38,783 bases of DNA from Streptomyces sp. AV19 (GTDB lineage Bacteria > Actinomycetota > Actinomycetes > Streptomycetales > Streptomycetaceae). Position numbers and translations under genes: made by a program. Each line of letters starts with the position of its first letter. Positions within the stretch are counted from its first letter, which is position 1. The notes beneath the pieces were generated by a model. That model ran no database searches and was not told the origin of the DNA. It saw only the letters and a list, made by a program, of their open reading frames with translations. The stretch covers positions 1-38,783 of the forward strand of contig NZ_JAEAMR010000020.1 of NCBI RefSeq assembly GCF_015999245.1, in the 5' to 3' direction. Shown here piece after piece: positions 6,236 to 15,025 of the stretch.

Positions 6236-7165
6236 ATGGATCTCCGGCTGTTGTCCTCCTTCCTGGCCGTGGCCGAGGAAGGCCACTTCGGCCGGGCCGC
6301 CGCGCGGCTCTTCCTGTCCCCGCCCGCGGTCACCGGGCACATCCGCCGCCTGGAGACCGACCTGGGCACCCGGCTGCTCCACCGCGCCCCGGTCTCCCTC
6401 ACCCCGGCCGGGGAGCGGCTGGCCGTCCACGCCCGGGCGCTGATCGCCGCCGCGAACGCCGCGCTCGACGACGTCGCGGACGCCGCCGGGGCCCGCCCCG
6501 CCCGGCGCCCGCTGCGCGTCGGCATCATGGGCCACGGCTCGGCCGAGCTGACCCCGGCCGCCATCAACGCCTACCGCCGCGCCCGCCCCGAAGTCCCGGT
6601 CGAGACGCGCCAGCTCGACTACACCGAGCACGTCAGCGCCCTGGTCGGGGACCGCGTGGACGTGGCGTTCGTCCGCCCCGCCCCGGACGACGAGCGGATC
6701 GTCTGCGACGTCCTGACCACCGAGCGGCGCATCGTCGCGGTCCCGGAGGGCTCGCCGCTGGCCGACGCCCGCGGCACCGGAGCGCACCTGGCGGACGTCG
6801 CCGACCTGCCGTACTTCCGGCTGCCGGGGCACACGCCGCGCGTCTTCACCGACTACCTCTACTTCGGCGGCGACGCCCCGCGCCGGGGCACGCCCACCGC
6901 GCTCACCCCGCACGAGGTGCTCACCGCGGTCGTCACCGGCCACGCGGCCGGCAGCGGCCTGGAGTCCTTCGCGCGCTACTACGCCTGGCCCGGGGCGGTC
7001 TTCGTCCCGGTGCTGGACGCGCCGTGGGAGAGCAGCTACCTGGCCGTGCGCGCGGACGACACCGGCCCGGAGGTACGGATCTTCCGCGCGCTGGCCCGGG
7101 CGCTGGCGGGGGACCGGGGGCCGCGGCTCACGCCACCCGGTACGCGCTGTCCGGCACGTCCGTGA
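6236..7165 (+). CDS. LysR-family transcriptional regulator
   Basis: A 309-aa protein with the LysR winged helix-turn-helix at residues 1-60 (MDLRLLSSFLAVAEEGHFGR, then the recognition-helix region SPPAVTGHIRRLE and the GTRLLHR wing). An effector-binding substrate domain (about 90-295) follows. The start at ATG 6236 gives the exact family N-terminus. The protein probably autoregulates and controls the divergent MFS gene through the palindrome at 6176-6196. The last 12 codons read through the 3' end of the convergent gene (38-bp overlap), so the Pro-rich extreme C-terminus may have no conserved role. The effector is unknown. Confidence 0.9.
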   Translation: MDLRLLSSFLAVAEEGHFGRAAARLFLSPPAVTGHIRRLETDLGTRLLHRAPVSLTPAGERLAVHARALIAAANAALDDVADAAGARPARRPLRVGIMGHGSAELTPAAINAYRRARPEVPVETRQLDYTEHVSALVGDRVDVAFVRPAPDDERIVCDVLTTERRIVAVPEGSPLADARGTGAHLADVADLPYFRLPGHTPRVFTDYLYFGGDAPRRGTPTALTPHEVLTAVVTGHAAGSGLESFARYYAWPGAVFVPVLDAPWESSYLAVRADDTGPEVRIFRALARALAGDRGPRLTPPGTRCPARP

Positions 7166-7919
7166 CGAACATGTGCCCCGGCGCGTGGGTGATGGCGAAC
7201 GGCGGCGCGGAGGCCAGCAGGGCCGCTTGGGGCGTGACGCCGCAGGCCCAGAAGACGGGGACGTCGCCGGGGCGCGCCTGAACGGGATCGCCGAAGTCGG
7301 GGCGGGAGAGGTCCGCTATGCCCAGTTCCGCCGGGTCGCCGGCGTGGACGGGGGCGCCGTGGACGGCGGGCATCAGGGCGGTGAGCCGGCGGGCGGTGTC
7401 CACGAGGGCGGCGGGGACGGGGCGCATGGAGACGACCAGGGGGCCGCGGAGCCGCCCGGCCGGGCGGCACTGACGGTCCGTCACGTACATGGAGACGTTG
7501 CGGCCCTGCTCGACGTGGCGCAGGGGCACGCCGGCGTCGCGCAGGGCGCCCTCGAAGGTGAAGCTGCAGCCGATGAGGAAGGCGACGAGGTCGTCCCGCC
7601 ACGCGCCGGTGGCGTCGGTGGGCTCGTCGACCGGCCGCCCGTCGCGCCAGACGCGGTAGCGCGGCAGGTCGGTGCGCAGGTCGGCGCCGGGGGCGAGGGC
7701 GGTGGTGACGCCGCCGGGCTCGGTGACGTCCAGGACCGGGCAGGGCGCTGGGTTGCGCTGGGCGAACAGCAGGACGTCGTAGGCCCAGTCGGCGGGCACG
7801 GCGATCAGGTTGGCCTGGGTGCGGCCGTCCGACCAGCCGGCGGTGGGTTCGGCGAGCCCGGCGCGGAAGGCGGCCCGGGCGTCCGGGGGCGGAGTGGCGG
7901 CACGTGCGGTCGTTCCCAT
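7128..7919 (-). CDS. putative hydro-lyase, DUF1445 / D-glutamate cyclase-like
   Basis: The 263-aa product fits the DUF1445 family over its length: RAAFRAGLAEPTAGWSDGRTQ, QANLIAVPADWAYDVLLFAQ, LPRYRVWRDG, VAFLIGCSFTFEGAL, RPVPAALVDTA and the C-terminal VFWACGVTPQAAL and APGHMFVTD. Members include mitochondrial D-glutamate cyclase and bacterial proteins annotated as putative hydro-lyases. The bacterial substrate is usually unknown. ATG 7919 is preceded by GAGGT with suitable spacing. It stands alone on the minus strand and converges with the LysR gene. The 38-bp tail-to-tail overlap could limit simultaneous strong expression. Confidence 0.85.
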   Translation of the reverse strand: MGTTARAATPPPDARAAFRAGLAEPTAGWSDGRTQANLIAVPADWAYDVLLFAQRNPAPCPVLDVTEPGGVTTALAPGADLRTDLPRYRVWRDGRPVDEPTDATGAWRDDLVAFLIGCSFTFEGALRDAGVPLRHVEQGRNVSMYVTDRQCRPAGRLRGPLVVSMRPVPAALVDTARRLTALMPAVHGAPVHAGDPAELGIADLSRPDFGDPVQARPGDVPVFWACGVTPQAALLASAPPFAITHAPGHMFVTDVPDSAYRVA

Positions 7920-8044
7920 GAAGACCTCGCTGAGGTGGACGGGGAAGGGGCCGTGACACCGCGACCCTAGGGATTGTTGAACAAAGCCACAAGGGTCGTG
8001 AATGCAAAGGGAGTTGGCGGGTTCGGGTGCGGCGGCCCCCTGGC

Positions 8045-9445
8045 TCAGGGCCGGATCAGCTGCGTCGCCTGCTCGTCCACGCCCAGCGCGGGCTCGGGCG
8101 CGGGCCTGCGCGCCGAGTCGCTGATTCTGAGCAGGAGTCCGACGAGGACCCACGTCGCCACCTGGGACGAACCGCCGGCGGCCAGGAACGGCAGGGCCTT
8201 GCCGGTGAGCGGGATCAGGCCCGTGACGCCGCCGCCCACCACGAACACCTGGAGCGCCAGGGCGCTGGTCAGACCGGTGGCCAGCAGCTTGCCGAAGGCG
8301 TCCCGGGCGTCGAGCGCCGTGCGCAGGCCGCGCTCGACGAGCAGGGCGTAGAGCAGGAGGACGGCCATCATGCCGGTGAGGCCGAGTTCCTCGCCGACGC
8401 TCGTCAGGATGAAGTCGCTGCGGCCGGCGAACCCGAGGAGGTCGGAGTGGCCGTGCCCCAGGCCGGTGCCCAGCACCCCGCCGCTGCCGAAGCTGAACAG
8501 CGCCTGGGCCGACTGGTCGGAGATGATGCCGGCCGGCCGGGGGGTGTCGTAGTACGACATCGGGTGCAGCCAGGCGAAGACCCGGCCCTTCACGTGCGGC
8601 TCCAGCGAACCGACCACGGCCGCGCCCACCGCGAACATCAGCAGGCCCGAGACCACCCAACTGCCGCGCTCCGTGGCCGCGTAGAGCATGATGACGAACA
8701 GTCCGAAGAAGATCAGCGAGGTGCCGAGGTCCCGTTCGAAGACCAGCACCAGCAGGCTGAGCAGCCACACCGCGGCGATCGGGCCGAACTGCCGCCCGCG
8801 CGGCAGGTAGAGGCCCAGCACCCGGCGGCTGGCCAGGGCGAGCGCGTCCTTGTGCAGGGTCAGATAGCCGGCGAAGAAGACCGCTATGCCGATCTTCACG
8901 AACTCGCCGGGCTGGAACGACAGCGCGCCCAGCCGGATCCACCGCTTGGCGCCGTAGGTGTCGGCGCCGAAGAAGGCCGGGGCCATCAGCAGCACCAGGG
9001 CGCCGAAGATCATCACGTACATGTACCGCTGGAGGTGGCGGTGGTCCTTGAGGAACACCAGGACGGCCAGGCAGACGGCCAGTCCGATGCCGTTCCACAT
9101 CAGCTGGCTGGGCTCGGCCGGTGAGGAGTGGTACCGGATTCCGTACGAGAGGTCGAGCCGGTGGAGCAGGACCAGTCCCAGGCCGCTGAGGGCCGCCGCG
9201 ACCGGCAGGATCAACGGGTCCGCGTACGGGGCGAATCTGCGCACCGCCAGGTGCGCGGCCCCGGCGGCCGTCGACAGTCCGGCGGCGTACCACGCCAGGT
9301 CGTCCGGCACGTTCCCGTCGACGGCCAGTCCCACGCAGGCGTAGCCGAACAGTGTGAGTACCACCGCGAAGCCCAGCATCAGCAGCTCCGCGTTGCGCGC
9401 CCGCGGCGCGTCCCTGCGCACCGGTGTCCCGTCTCCCGCGCCCAT
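8045..9445 (-). CDS. FtsW/RodA/SpoVE (SEDS) peptidoglycan glycosyltransferase
   Basis: A 466-aa polytopic protein of about 10-12 helices with SEDS signatures: GAKRWIRLG followed by QPGEFVKI, the FERDLGTSL segment with the catalytic Asp, SVGEELGLTG, and near the end LTGKALPFLAAGGSS (family form PFLSYGGSS). SEDS proteins polymerise glycan strands from lipid II with a cognate class B PBP in division, elongation or sporulation. Neither a PBP nor other divisome genes adjoin, so this is a stand-alone paralogue; Streptomyces have several. ATG 9445 has GAGGGA just upstream. A longer in-frame extension to 9940 lacks family resemblance. Which growth stage it serves cannot be told from the sequence. Confidence 0.92.
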   Translation of the reverse strand: MGAGDGTPVRRDAPRARNAELLMLGFAVVLTLFGYACVGLAVDGNVPDDLAWYAAGLSTAAGAAHLAVRRFAPYADPLILPVAAALSGLGLVLLHRLDLSYGIRYHSSPAEPSQLMWNGIGLAVCLAVLVFLKDHRHLQRYMYVMIFGALVLLMAPAFFGADTYGAKRWIRLGALSFQPGEFVKIGIAVFFAGYLTLHKDALALASRRVLGLYLPRGRQFGPIAAVWLLSLLVLVFERDLGTSLIFFGLFVIMLYAATERGSWVVSGLLMFAVGAAVVGSLEPHVKGRVFAWLHPMSYYDTPRPAGIISDQSAQALFSFGSGGVLGTGLGHGHSDLLGFAGRSDFILTSVGEELGLTGMMAVLLLYALLVERGLRTALDARDAFGKLLATGLTSALALQVFVVGGGVTGLIPLTGKALPFLAAGGSSQVATWVLVGLLLRISDSARRPAPEPALGVDEQATQLIRP

Positions 9446-9953
9446 GAATCCCTCGGTTCCCGTACGCGCCGTCGCCGGCGCGACCGATAGCTCGCGCGTG
9501 CGGTCCTGCCGCACCTCTTTGAAGGAGTGCCGGGAGGGAAGAAAGGTTGCGTCGATTCGCAAGTATGTGGAAACGGGGGTTCCGTATCGGCCATTTGTGA
9601 CCACCGCCGACGGCGGCCGGGCGGGTGCCGGAGGTCTGTGCCAGTGGCGGTGCCGGGCGGGGCGCGGGCTCGTGACCTTGGCGGGGACGGTGGGGTGCCG
9701 CGGGCGGGAGGCGGGACGGAGGCTCTGGTCCAGACCCATGCGACCACAGGTTCGGGTGTCGATTTTTCCGTGGTTTCGGAGGTGAAGGCGCGTCAGCACT
9801 CTTGTTCGGTGCGTTCCGTCGGCCGGATACTCGATTCCGCGTTTGGCATGAACGCGACGTTCCGGTGGTTCGCCGTCGGTGTGTCGCGTCCGGTCCTTGC
9901 GTCCTCCGGGCCCGCTCTCGAGCGGGCGCACCCCCCTCACAGGAGGTCACGAG
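9446..9953. promoter_or_regulatory. divergent promoter region, SEDS gene and secreted protease
   Basis: About 500 bp with no convincing gene. A GTGCGG/CCGCAC hairpin (9498-9514) lies in the SEDS leader. For the protease, TTGTTC (9802-9807) and GATACT (9826-9831) with an 18-bp spacer form a weak promoter candidate. GCCCGCT/AGCGGGC (9910-9927, 4-nt loop) is a hairpin 13 nt upstream of the protease Shine-Dalgarno. Confidence 0.3.
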
Positions 9954-11027
9954 TTGACATCAGCACGGATATCCCGACGGCGCGCGGCCCTGGCCGGGGT
10001 CGGCGCCGTGGTCCTGGCGGCCACCGCCCTGAGCACCCAGGGAGCCGGCGCCACGCCGTCACCGGAGCCCGAGCGGCTGACGGCGGTTCAGGCGGGACGG
10101 CTCGCCCAGCGGATCGACACCGAGCTCCGGGGCACCTCACCCGGCGCGTACTACGACGCGGCGGCGCGGAAGCTCGTCGTCAACGTGGTGGACGACGCGT
10201 CCGCCGCGAAGGTGCGGGCGGCCGGTGCCGAGCCGCGCACCGTCACCCGTACCGCGGCGCAGCTCGCGTCGGCCAGACGGACCCTCGACGCACAGGCCCG
10301 CATCCCGGGCACCGCCTGGTCGGTCGACCCGACGGCCGGCAAGGTCGTCGTCAGGGCCGACAGCACCGTGCGCGGCGCGAAGCTGGACCGGCTCAACAAG
10401 GTGATCGCCTCGCTCGGGGACACCGTCATCCTCCGGCACACCGCGGGCACCTTGCGGCCCACCATCGCCGGCGGCGACGCCATCTGGGCACCCACCGCCC
10501 GCTGTTCCCTGGGCTTCAACGTCACCAAGGGCGGACAGCCGCACTTCCTGACCGCCGGGCACTGCGGCAACATCTCCAAGACCTGGTCCGACCGGCAGGG
10601 CGGGGCCAGTATCGGGACGACGGCCAAGTCCGTCTTCCCGGGCCACGACTACGCCCTCGTCAAGTACACCGGGAGCACCAGCCATCCCAGCGCGGTCGAC
10701 CTCTACAACGGCGGCCAGCAGAACATCACCCAGGCCGCCGAGGCGACCGTGGGCGAGAACGTACGGCGCAGCGGCAGCACCACCCAGGTGCACGACGGCA
10801 AGGTGACCGGCCTCAACGCCACCGTGAACTACCAGGAGGGCACGGTCACCGGGATGATCGCCACGTCGGTCTGCGCCGAGCCCGGCGACAGCGGCGGGGC
10901 GCTCTTCGACGGCACGTCGGCCGTGGGGCTGACCTCCGGCGGCAGCGGTGACTGTTCGTCGGGCGGGGAGACGTTCTTCCAGCCCGTCACGAATGCGCTG
11001 AGCGACCTGGGGGCGCAGCTGCCCTGA
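9954..11027 (+). CDS. secreted streptogrisin B-like serine protease (S1)
   Basis: A 357-aa preproprotein. The signal region has SRRRAALAG before a hydrophobic core (Tat-like Arg pair, or Sec), then a propeptide of the alpha-lytic/streptogrisin type (about 40-170). The mature enzyme starts near I171 at the site typical of streptogrisin B (IAGGDAIW, then RCSLGFNV). The triad is His203 (TAGHC), Asp232 (HDYALV) and Ser313 (PGDSGG). Disulfides are C184-C204 and C307-C334 by homology. The propeptide folds the enzyme and is removed autocatalytically. The start is TTG, set by AGGAGG (9941-9946) with 7-nt spacing and by the signal peptide directly after; the ATG at 9879 would add an unrelated extension. 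It probably digests extracellular protein during aerial growth. Confidence 0.93.
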   Translation: MTSARISRRRAALAGVGAVVLAATALSTQGAGATPSPEPERLTAVQAGRLAQRIDTELRGTSPGAYYDAAARKLVVNVVDDASAAKVRAAGAEPRTVTRTAAQLASARRTLDAQARIPGTAWSVDPTAGKVVVRADSTVRGAKLDRLNKVIASLGDTVILRHTAGTLRPTIAGGDAIWAPTARCSLGFNVTKGGQPHFLTAGHCGNISKTWSDRQGGASIGTTAKSVFPGHDYALVKYTGSTSHPSAVDLYNGGQQNITQAAEATVGENVRRSGSTTQVHDGKVTGLNATVNYQEGTVTGMIATSVCAEPGDSGGALFDGTSAVGLTSGGSGDCSSGGETFFQPVTNALSDLGAQLP

Positions 11028-11110
11028 CGGTTGGTCCGGCTCCGGCCGGTGCGGCTCCCGGATGTCCGCGGTTGCGGCGGTCCGGGGGCCGCTTCGTGTG
11101 CGGTGGGCGG

Positions 11111-11188
11111 GCGGGGGAGGGGTTGCCCCCGCCCAGCCCTTTCACCGTTTCCGCAGGGGCTGCGCCCCCACCGGGGCTCCGCCCCTGC
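11111..11188. terminator. tandem GC hairpins between protease and alcohol dehydrogenase genes
   Basis: GCGGGGG (11111-11117) pairs with CCCCCGC (11126-11132) around an 8-nt loop. GCAGGGGC (11153-11160) pairs with GCCCCTGC (11181-11188). They lie between two convergent genes and have no U-tract, as is usual in Streptomyces, so they probably terminate both transcripts. Confidence 0.55.
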
Positions 11189-11233
11189 ACCCCGCCGGGG
11201 TTGGCACGAGGGCGGGGCGGGGGCGCCCCCGAA

Positions 11234-12286
11234 TCAGATCGTCGCCGCGTCGATCACGAACCGGTAGCGCACGTCACTCGCCACCACCCGCTCGTACGCC
11301 TCGTTGATCTGCTCCGCCCGGATCACCTCGATCTCCGCCGCGATCCCGTGCTCCCCGCAGAAGTCCAGCATCTCCTGCGTCTCCGGGATCCCGCCGATCA
11401 TCGAGCCCGCGTAGGACTTCCGCTGCGTGACGAGCGCGAACGGGGAGATCAACTGCGGCTTCTCGGGCGCCCCGAGCTGGACCATGGTCCCGCCCGTGCG
11501 CAGCAGCCCCAGGTACGCGTCCAGGTCGAGGTCGGCCGAGACGGTGTTGAGGATGAGGTCGAACGTGCCCGCCAGCTCCTCGAACGTGGCCGGGTCGGAC
11601 GTGGCGCGGTAGTGGTCGGCGCCCAGCCGCAGCCCGTCGTCCTTCTTCCGCAGCGACTGGCTGAGCACGGTGACCTCGGCGCCCATCGCGTGCGCGAGCT
11701 TCACGCCGAGGTGGCCGAGCCCGCCCAGGCCGACGACCGCGACCTTCTTGCCGGGGCCCGCCTGCCAGTGGCTGAGCGGGGAGTAGAGGGTGATGCCGGC
11801 GCACAGCAGCGGCGCGGCGACGTCCAGCGGGATGCTGTCGGGGATGCGCAGCGCGTAGTGCTCGTCCACGACGAGCGCCTGCGAGTAGCCGCCCTGGGTC
11901 TGCTCGCCGTCCCGGCCGGTGGCGGCGTAGGTGCCGACCATGCCGAGCTCGCCGGTGCAGTACTGCTGCAGCCCGGCACGGCAGTTGTCGCACTCCCGGC
12001 AGGAGTCGACGAAGCAGCCGACGCCGACCCGGTCGCCGACGGCGTGGCGGGTGACCTCCGGGCCGACGGCGGTGACCACGCCGGCGATCTCGTGGCCGGG
12101 GACGATCGGGTACTGGCGGTCTCCCCAGTCGCCCTGGACGGTGTGGATGTCGGAGTGGCAGATGCCGGCGTACTTGATGTCGATGAGGATGTCGTGCGCG
12201 CCGAGCTCACGGCGGGTGATCGTGGTCTTCTCCAGCGGGGCCTTGGGGGCCGGAGCGGCGTATGCGGCGACAGTGTTCCGGTTCAT
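11234..12286 (-). CDS. zinc-dependent NAD(P) alcohol dehydrogenase (CAD-like)
   Basis: A 350-aa medium-chain dehydrogenase. Catalytic zinc ligands are C43 (GICHSD), H65-E66 (PGHEIAG) and C162 (LLCAGITLYSP). The structural zinc is held by C96, C99, C102 and C110. The Rossmann motif is GLGGLGHLG (186-194). The pattern is that of the cinnamyl-alcohol/YahK-type aldehyde reductases, which interconvert alcohols and aldehydes, usually with NADPH. ATG 12286 (MNRNTVAAYA) has GGTG just upstream and matches the family N-terminus; an ATG four codons earlier is possible. It is divergent from an MmyB-type regulator, a pairing I recall as common in Streptomyces, suggesting local control. Confidence 0.93.
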   Translation of the reverse strand: MNRNTVAAYAAPAPKAPLEKTTITRRELGAHDILIDIKYAGICHSDIHTVQGDWGDRQYPIVPGHEIAGVVTAVGPEVTRHAVGDRVGVGCFVDSCRECDNCRAGLQQYCTGELGMVGTYAATGRDGEQTQGGYSQALVVDEHYALRIPDSIPLDVAAPLLCAGITLYSPLSHWQAGPGKKVAVVGLGGLGHLGVKLAHAMGAEVTVLSQSLRKKDDGLRLGADHYRATSDPATFEELAGTFDLILNTVSADLDLDAYLGLLRTGGTMVQLGAPEKPQLISPFALVTQRKSYAGSMIGGIPETQEMLDFCGEHGIAAEIEVIRAEQINEAYERVVASDVRYRFVIDAATI

Positions 12287-12348
12287 GTCACCGAGCATGC
12301 GACCGTGCCCCCGGGGCAGCCAGATCCCCGCTCAACCTACGCTTGCCT

Positions 12349-12397
12349 GTCCTACCACTGGCAGGACCACCTTCCGTCGCGGGTCACCCCGCATACT
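12349..12397. promoter_or_regulatory. inverted repeat and -10 box between alcohol dehydrogenase and regulator
   Basis: GTCCT (12349-12353) and AGGAC (12363-12367) form an inverted repeat with 9-bp spacing in the 118-bp divergent region. CATACT (12392-12397) is followed by 7 nt and then ATG 12405, the spacing of a leaderless promoter. The repeat would overlap the -35 region of that promoter, as expected for autorepression. Confidence 0.4.
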
Positions 12398-12404
12398 GGG
12401 CGGT

Positions 12405-13292
12405 ATGGACCGGTCTACCGAACTGAGCGAGTTCCTCCGTTCCCGCCGTGCCCGGCTGCGGCCGGAGGACGTGGGACTGACCCCCTTCGGTGGCCGCCGG
12501 CGGGTGCCGGGGCTGCGCCGGGAGGAGCTGGCCCAGGTCGCGGGCGTGAGCGTCGCCTACTACACCCGGCTCGAACAGGGCCGGGGGCAGAACGTGTCGG
12601 ACGCCGTGCTGGACGCGATCGCCGGCGCGCTGCGGCTGACCGGGGCCGAGCGCTCCCACCTCAACAAGCTGGCCCGTCCGGCCGCCCGCGGGACCGGGCG
12701 CGGGGCCGCGCGCCCGCAGCGCGTCCGGCCCGCCGTGCGGAACCTGCTGGACACGATGGACAACGTCCCGGCGTACGTGCTCGGCCGGCGGATGGACATC
12801 CTGGCCTGGAACCGGCTCGCGGCCGCGCTGCTGGGCGACTTCGCCGCCGTCCCGGCGCAGCGGCGCAACATGGCCTGGATGATCTTCCTCGACCCCGCCA
12901 GCCGGGAGCTCTACGCGGAGTGGGACCGCAAGGCGGCCGACATCGTCGCCCTGCTGCGCATGCACGCCGGCTCCTACCCGGACGACCCCGCGCTGGCCTC
13001 GCTGATCGGCGAGCTGTCGATGAAGAGCGAGGAGTTCCGCAGGCTGTGGGCCGCGCACGACGTGCGGGACAAGTGCTACGGGGTCAAGAAGTTCCACCAC
13101 CCGGTGGTGGGCGGGCTGACCCTGAACTGCGAGACGCTGGTCCTGCCCCAGGACCCGGACCAGAGCGTCGTCACGTATCACGCCGAGCCCGGCTCCCCGT
13201 CGGCCGAGTCGCTGCGCCTGCTGGCCAGTTGGAGCCTGGACGCGGCGGGCCGGGGGGCCGGGGAGCGCGAGGCGGTGCGCGACCAGCAGTGA
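12405..13292 (+). CDS. MmyB-type helix-turn-helix transcriptional regulator
   Basis: A 295-aa protein with an N-terminal XRE-type helix-turn-helix (about 10-85): SEFLRSRRARLRPEDVGL, RRVPGLRREELAQVAGVS, YYTRLEQGRGQNVS. A C-terminal MmyB-like ligand-binding, PAS-like domain (about 100-280) includes VPAYVLGRRMDILAWN and the GVKKFHHPVVG region. Such regulators in Streptomyces often sit beside an oxidoreductase gene that they control, and bind fatty-acid-like or other small ligands. The start follows the CATACT box by 7 nt without a Shine-Dalgarno, suggesting a leaderless mRNA. The stop is 4 bp from that of the convergent mannosyltransferase gene. Confidence 0.9.
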   Translation: MDRSTELSEFLRSRRARLRPEDVGLTPFGGRRRVPGLRREELAQVAGVSVAYYTRLEQGRGQNVSDAVLDAIAGALRLTGAERSHLNKLARPAARGTGRGAARPQRVRPAVRNLLDTMDNVPAYVLGRRMDILAWNRLAAALLGDFAAVPAQRRNMAWMIFLDPASRELYAEWDRKAADIVALLRMHAGSYPDDPALASLIGELSMKSEEFRRLWAAHDVRDKCYGVKKFHHPVVGGLTLNCETLVLPQDPDQSVVTYHAEPGSPSAESLRLLASWSLDAAGRGAGEREAVRDQQ

Positions 13293-13296
13293 CCGG

Positions 13297-14568
13297 TCAG
13301 CCGGCCCACTGGCCCTTGGTGAAGACCAGGGCCAGGACGGTGGCCAGCGGCGCGGCCACGCACAGATAGGTGCTGCGGATCCACGGCCGGCGCACGCAGG
13401 CCACCGCGAGCGCGGTCCACAGCGGCCACCACAGCAGGGTGGCGCGGGGGACGGACTGGTACCAGTACGAGGTGCCCAGCGCCCACAGGCTCAGCCCGAT
13501 GTAGAGGGCCTCGGGCCACTGGCGCCGCACCACCAGGAAGGCCAGCAGCAGTACCCCGGCCACCATGGCGGCCAGCTCCGCCTGGAACATCACGGCGTAG
13601 TGGGTGGTACTGGAGTGGGCGAAAGCCCCGTCCCAGGTGTGCTGCCAGGCTTCCCACGGCGCGTGGAACTGCCGGTACCAGCCGCGCTCCTGCGCGTGCT
13701 TCCAGGCCATCCAGTCACCGGTGCCGCTGTGCAGGTACCAGCTGTAGGCCAGGGCCGGCAGCGCGGGGACGGCGAGCCAGCCGGCCGAACGCCACTGCTT
13801 CCGGCCGGGGCGGGAGAGCAGGAACTGCGCGGCGAGGGCCGCCGCCACGAACAGACCGCTGATGCGGACCGTGGTCGCCGCCGCGCCGAGCAGCCCCGCG
13901 AGCGCCCACCGGTCGCGGCGGGCGGCGAGCCAGGCGGGCAGTGCGAAGGCGAGGAAGAGCGCCTCGGTGTAGCCCGCGGCCAGGAAGACCGCGCACGGTG
14001 ACACCAGCAGGAACAGCGCCGCCCGCGGCCCGGCCCGCTCGCCGGTCTCCGCCGGCAGGTGCAGCCGGGTGATCCGGGAGAGCGCGACCACGGCCACGGC
14101 CCCGGCGACGAGCGAGATCAGCAGTCCGGCCGCCGTCCAGTTCGGGACCACGGTGTGCACGGCGCGCAGGACGAGGGGGAAGCCGGGGAAGAACGCCTCG
14201 CGGTTGTCGGGCCGGGCCGAGCCGATCCCGCCGGACCCGTCGGGCTCGGTGAACTGGGAGAAGTAGCCGTGCTCGGCGATCTTCCGGAAGAAATCCGCGT
14301 CCCAGCGGTTCCACAGGGACAGGAACGAGGGCGCGTGCCGGTCCTCGGGGCCGGTGGCGAAGAACCAGGCCGTGCAGTACGTGGTGATCGCGACGGCGAT
14401 CCGGGTCAGGGCGTAGATCCCCAGCACCGCCCGGTCCGTGGCGTCGAGGGCGGAAAGCCCCGGGATCCGGGATCTCGCGCGCCGGCGCGGGTGAGAACCG
14501 TCCGAAGGCACCGCCTCCGGGGCACGCTGCCCCCGCGACGGCGCCTTCGGTATCGGTATGCGGGCCAT
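13297..14568 (-). CDS. PIG-V-like integral membrane mannosyltransferase
   Basis: A 423-aa protein with a basic N-terminal tail (about 1-40) and about 10 membrane helices. The family loop is present: LWNRWDADFFRKIAEHGY with the W89-D90 pair, followed by EAFFPGFPLVLR. This is the pattern of PIG-V/GT-C glycosyltransferases, which transfer mannose from a polyprenyl-phosphate donor on the outer membrane face. The acceptor in actinomycetes is uncertain (lipid, glycoprotein or lipoglycan). ATG 14568 has GGGAGG 9 nt upstream; the longer frame to 14640 lacks one. It is monocistronic on the minus strand. Confidence 0.85.
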   Translation of the reverse strand: MARIPIPKAPSRGQRAPEAVPSDGSHPRRRARSRIPGLSALDATDRAVLGIYALTRIAVAITTYCTAWFFATGPEDRHAPSFLSLWNRWDADFFRKIAEHGYFSQFTEPDGSGGIGSARPDNREAFFPGFPLVLRAVHTVVPNWTAAGLLISLVAGAVAVVALSRITRLHLPAETGERAGPRAALFLLVSPCAVFLAAGYTEALFLAFALPAWLAARRDRWALAGLLGAAATTVRISGLFVAAALAAQFLLSRPGRKQWRSAGWLAVPALPALAYSWYLHSGTGDWMAWKHAQERGWYRQFHAPWEAWQHTWDGAFAHSSTTHYAVMFQAELAAMVAGVLLLAFLVVRRQWPEALYIGLSLWALGTSYWYQSVPRATLLWWPLWTALAVACVRRPWIRSTYLCVAAPLATVLALVFTKGQWAG

Positions 14569-15025
14569 GCTGCGGTGCCTCCCTGGTGTGGGCATATGGG
14601 GTACGACGTGCGGATACGGTGACGAGGGACGCCACAGCACATCACACGGTTCCCGCGGACCCCAAGCGGCGACCGGGCAGCGGCCCTCTCAGCGGGAGCG
14701 GAGCGCCTGCCCGGAGCGGCTGTCCGCACCCGGCCCGCCGCTCCCGCACCCCGGCGGCCGACGGGGGAACGGCCTCATGCAGGACGAAACCCCGCACCCA
14801 GGCCGGTGGCGCGGGTGTCTCCCCGTCGGGTGGCCATGGCGGCGCGGCCGGGGGAGGAGAGGCCCTGGAGCTTCCTCCTCGCGCCGTCCCCACCGGAACG
14901 GGCGGGCACGGCCTCCGCGCCTGTGGCCATGGTGCGCGAGGGCGGACACGGAGTCGTCGGCGTGGGCGCGGTGTTGACGCTCCGGATTCGCGCGGGCGGC
15001 TGCCCGGGGATGGCGGGACCGTGGA

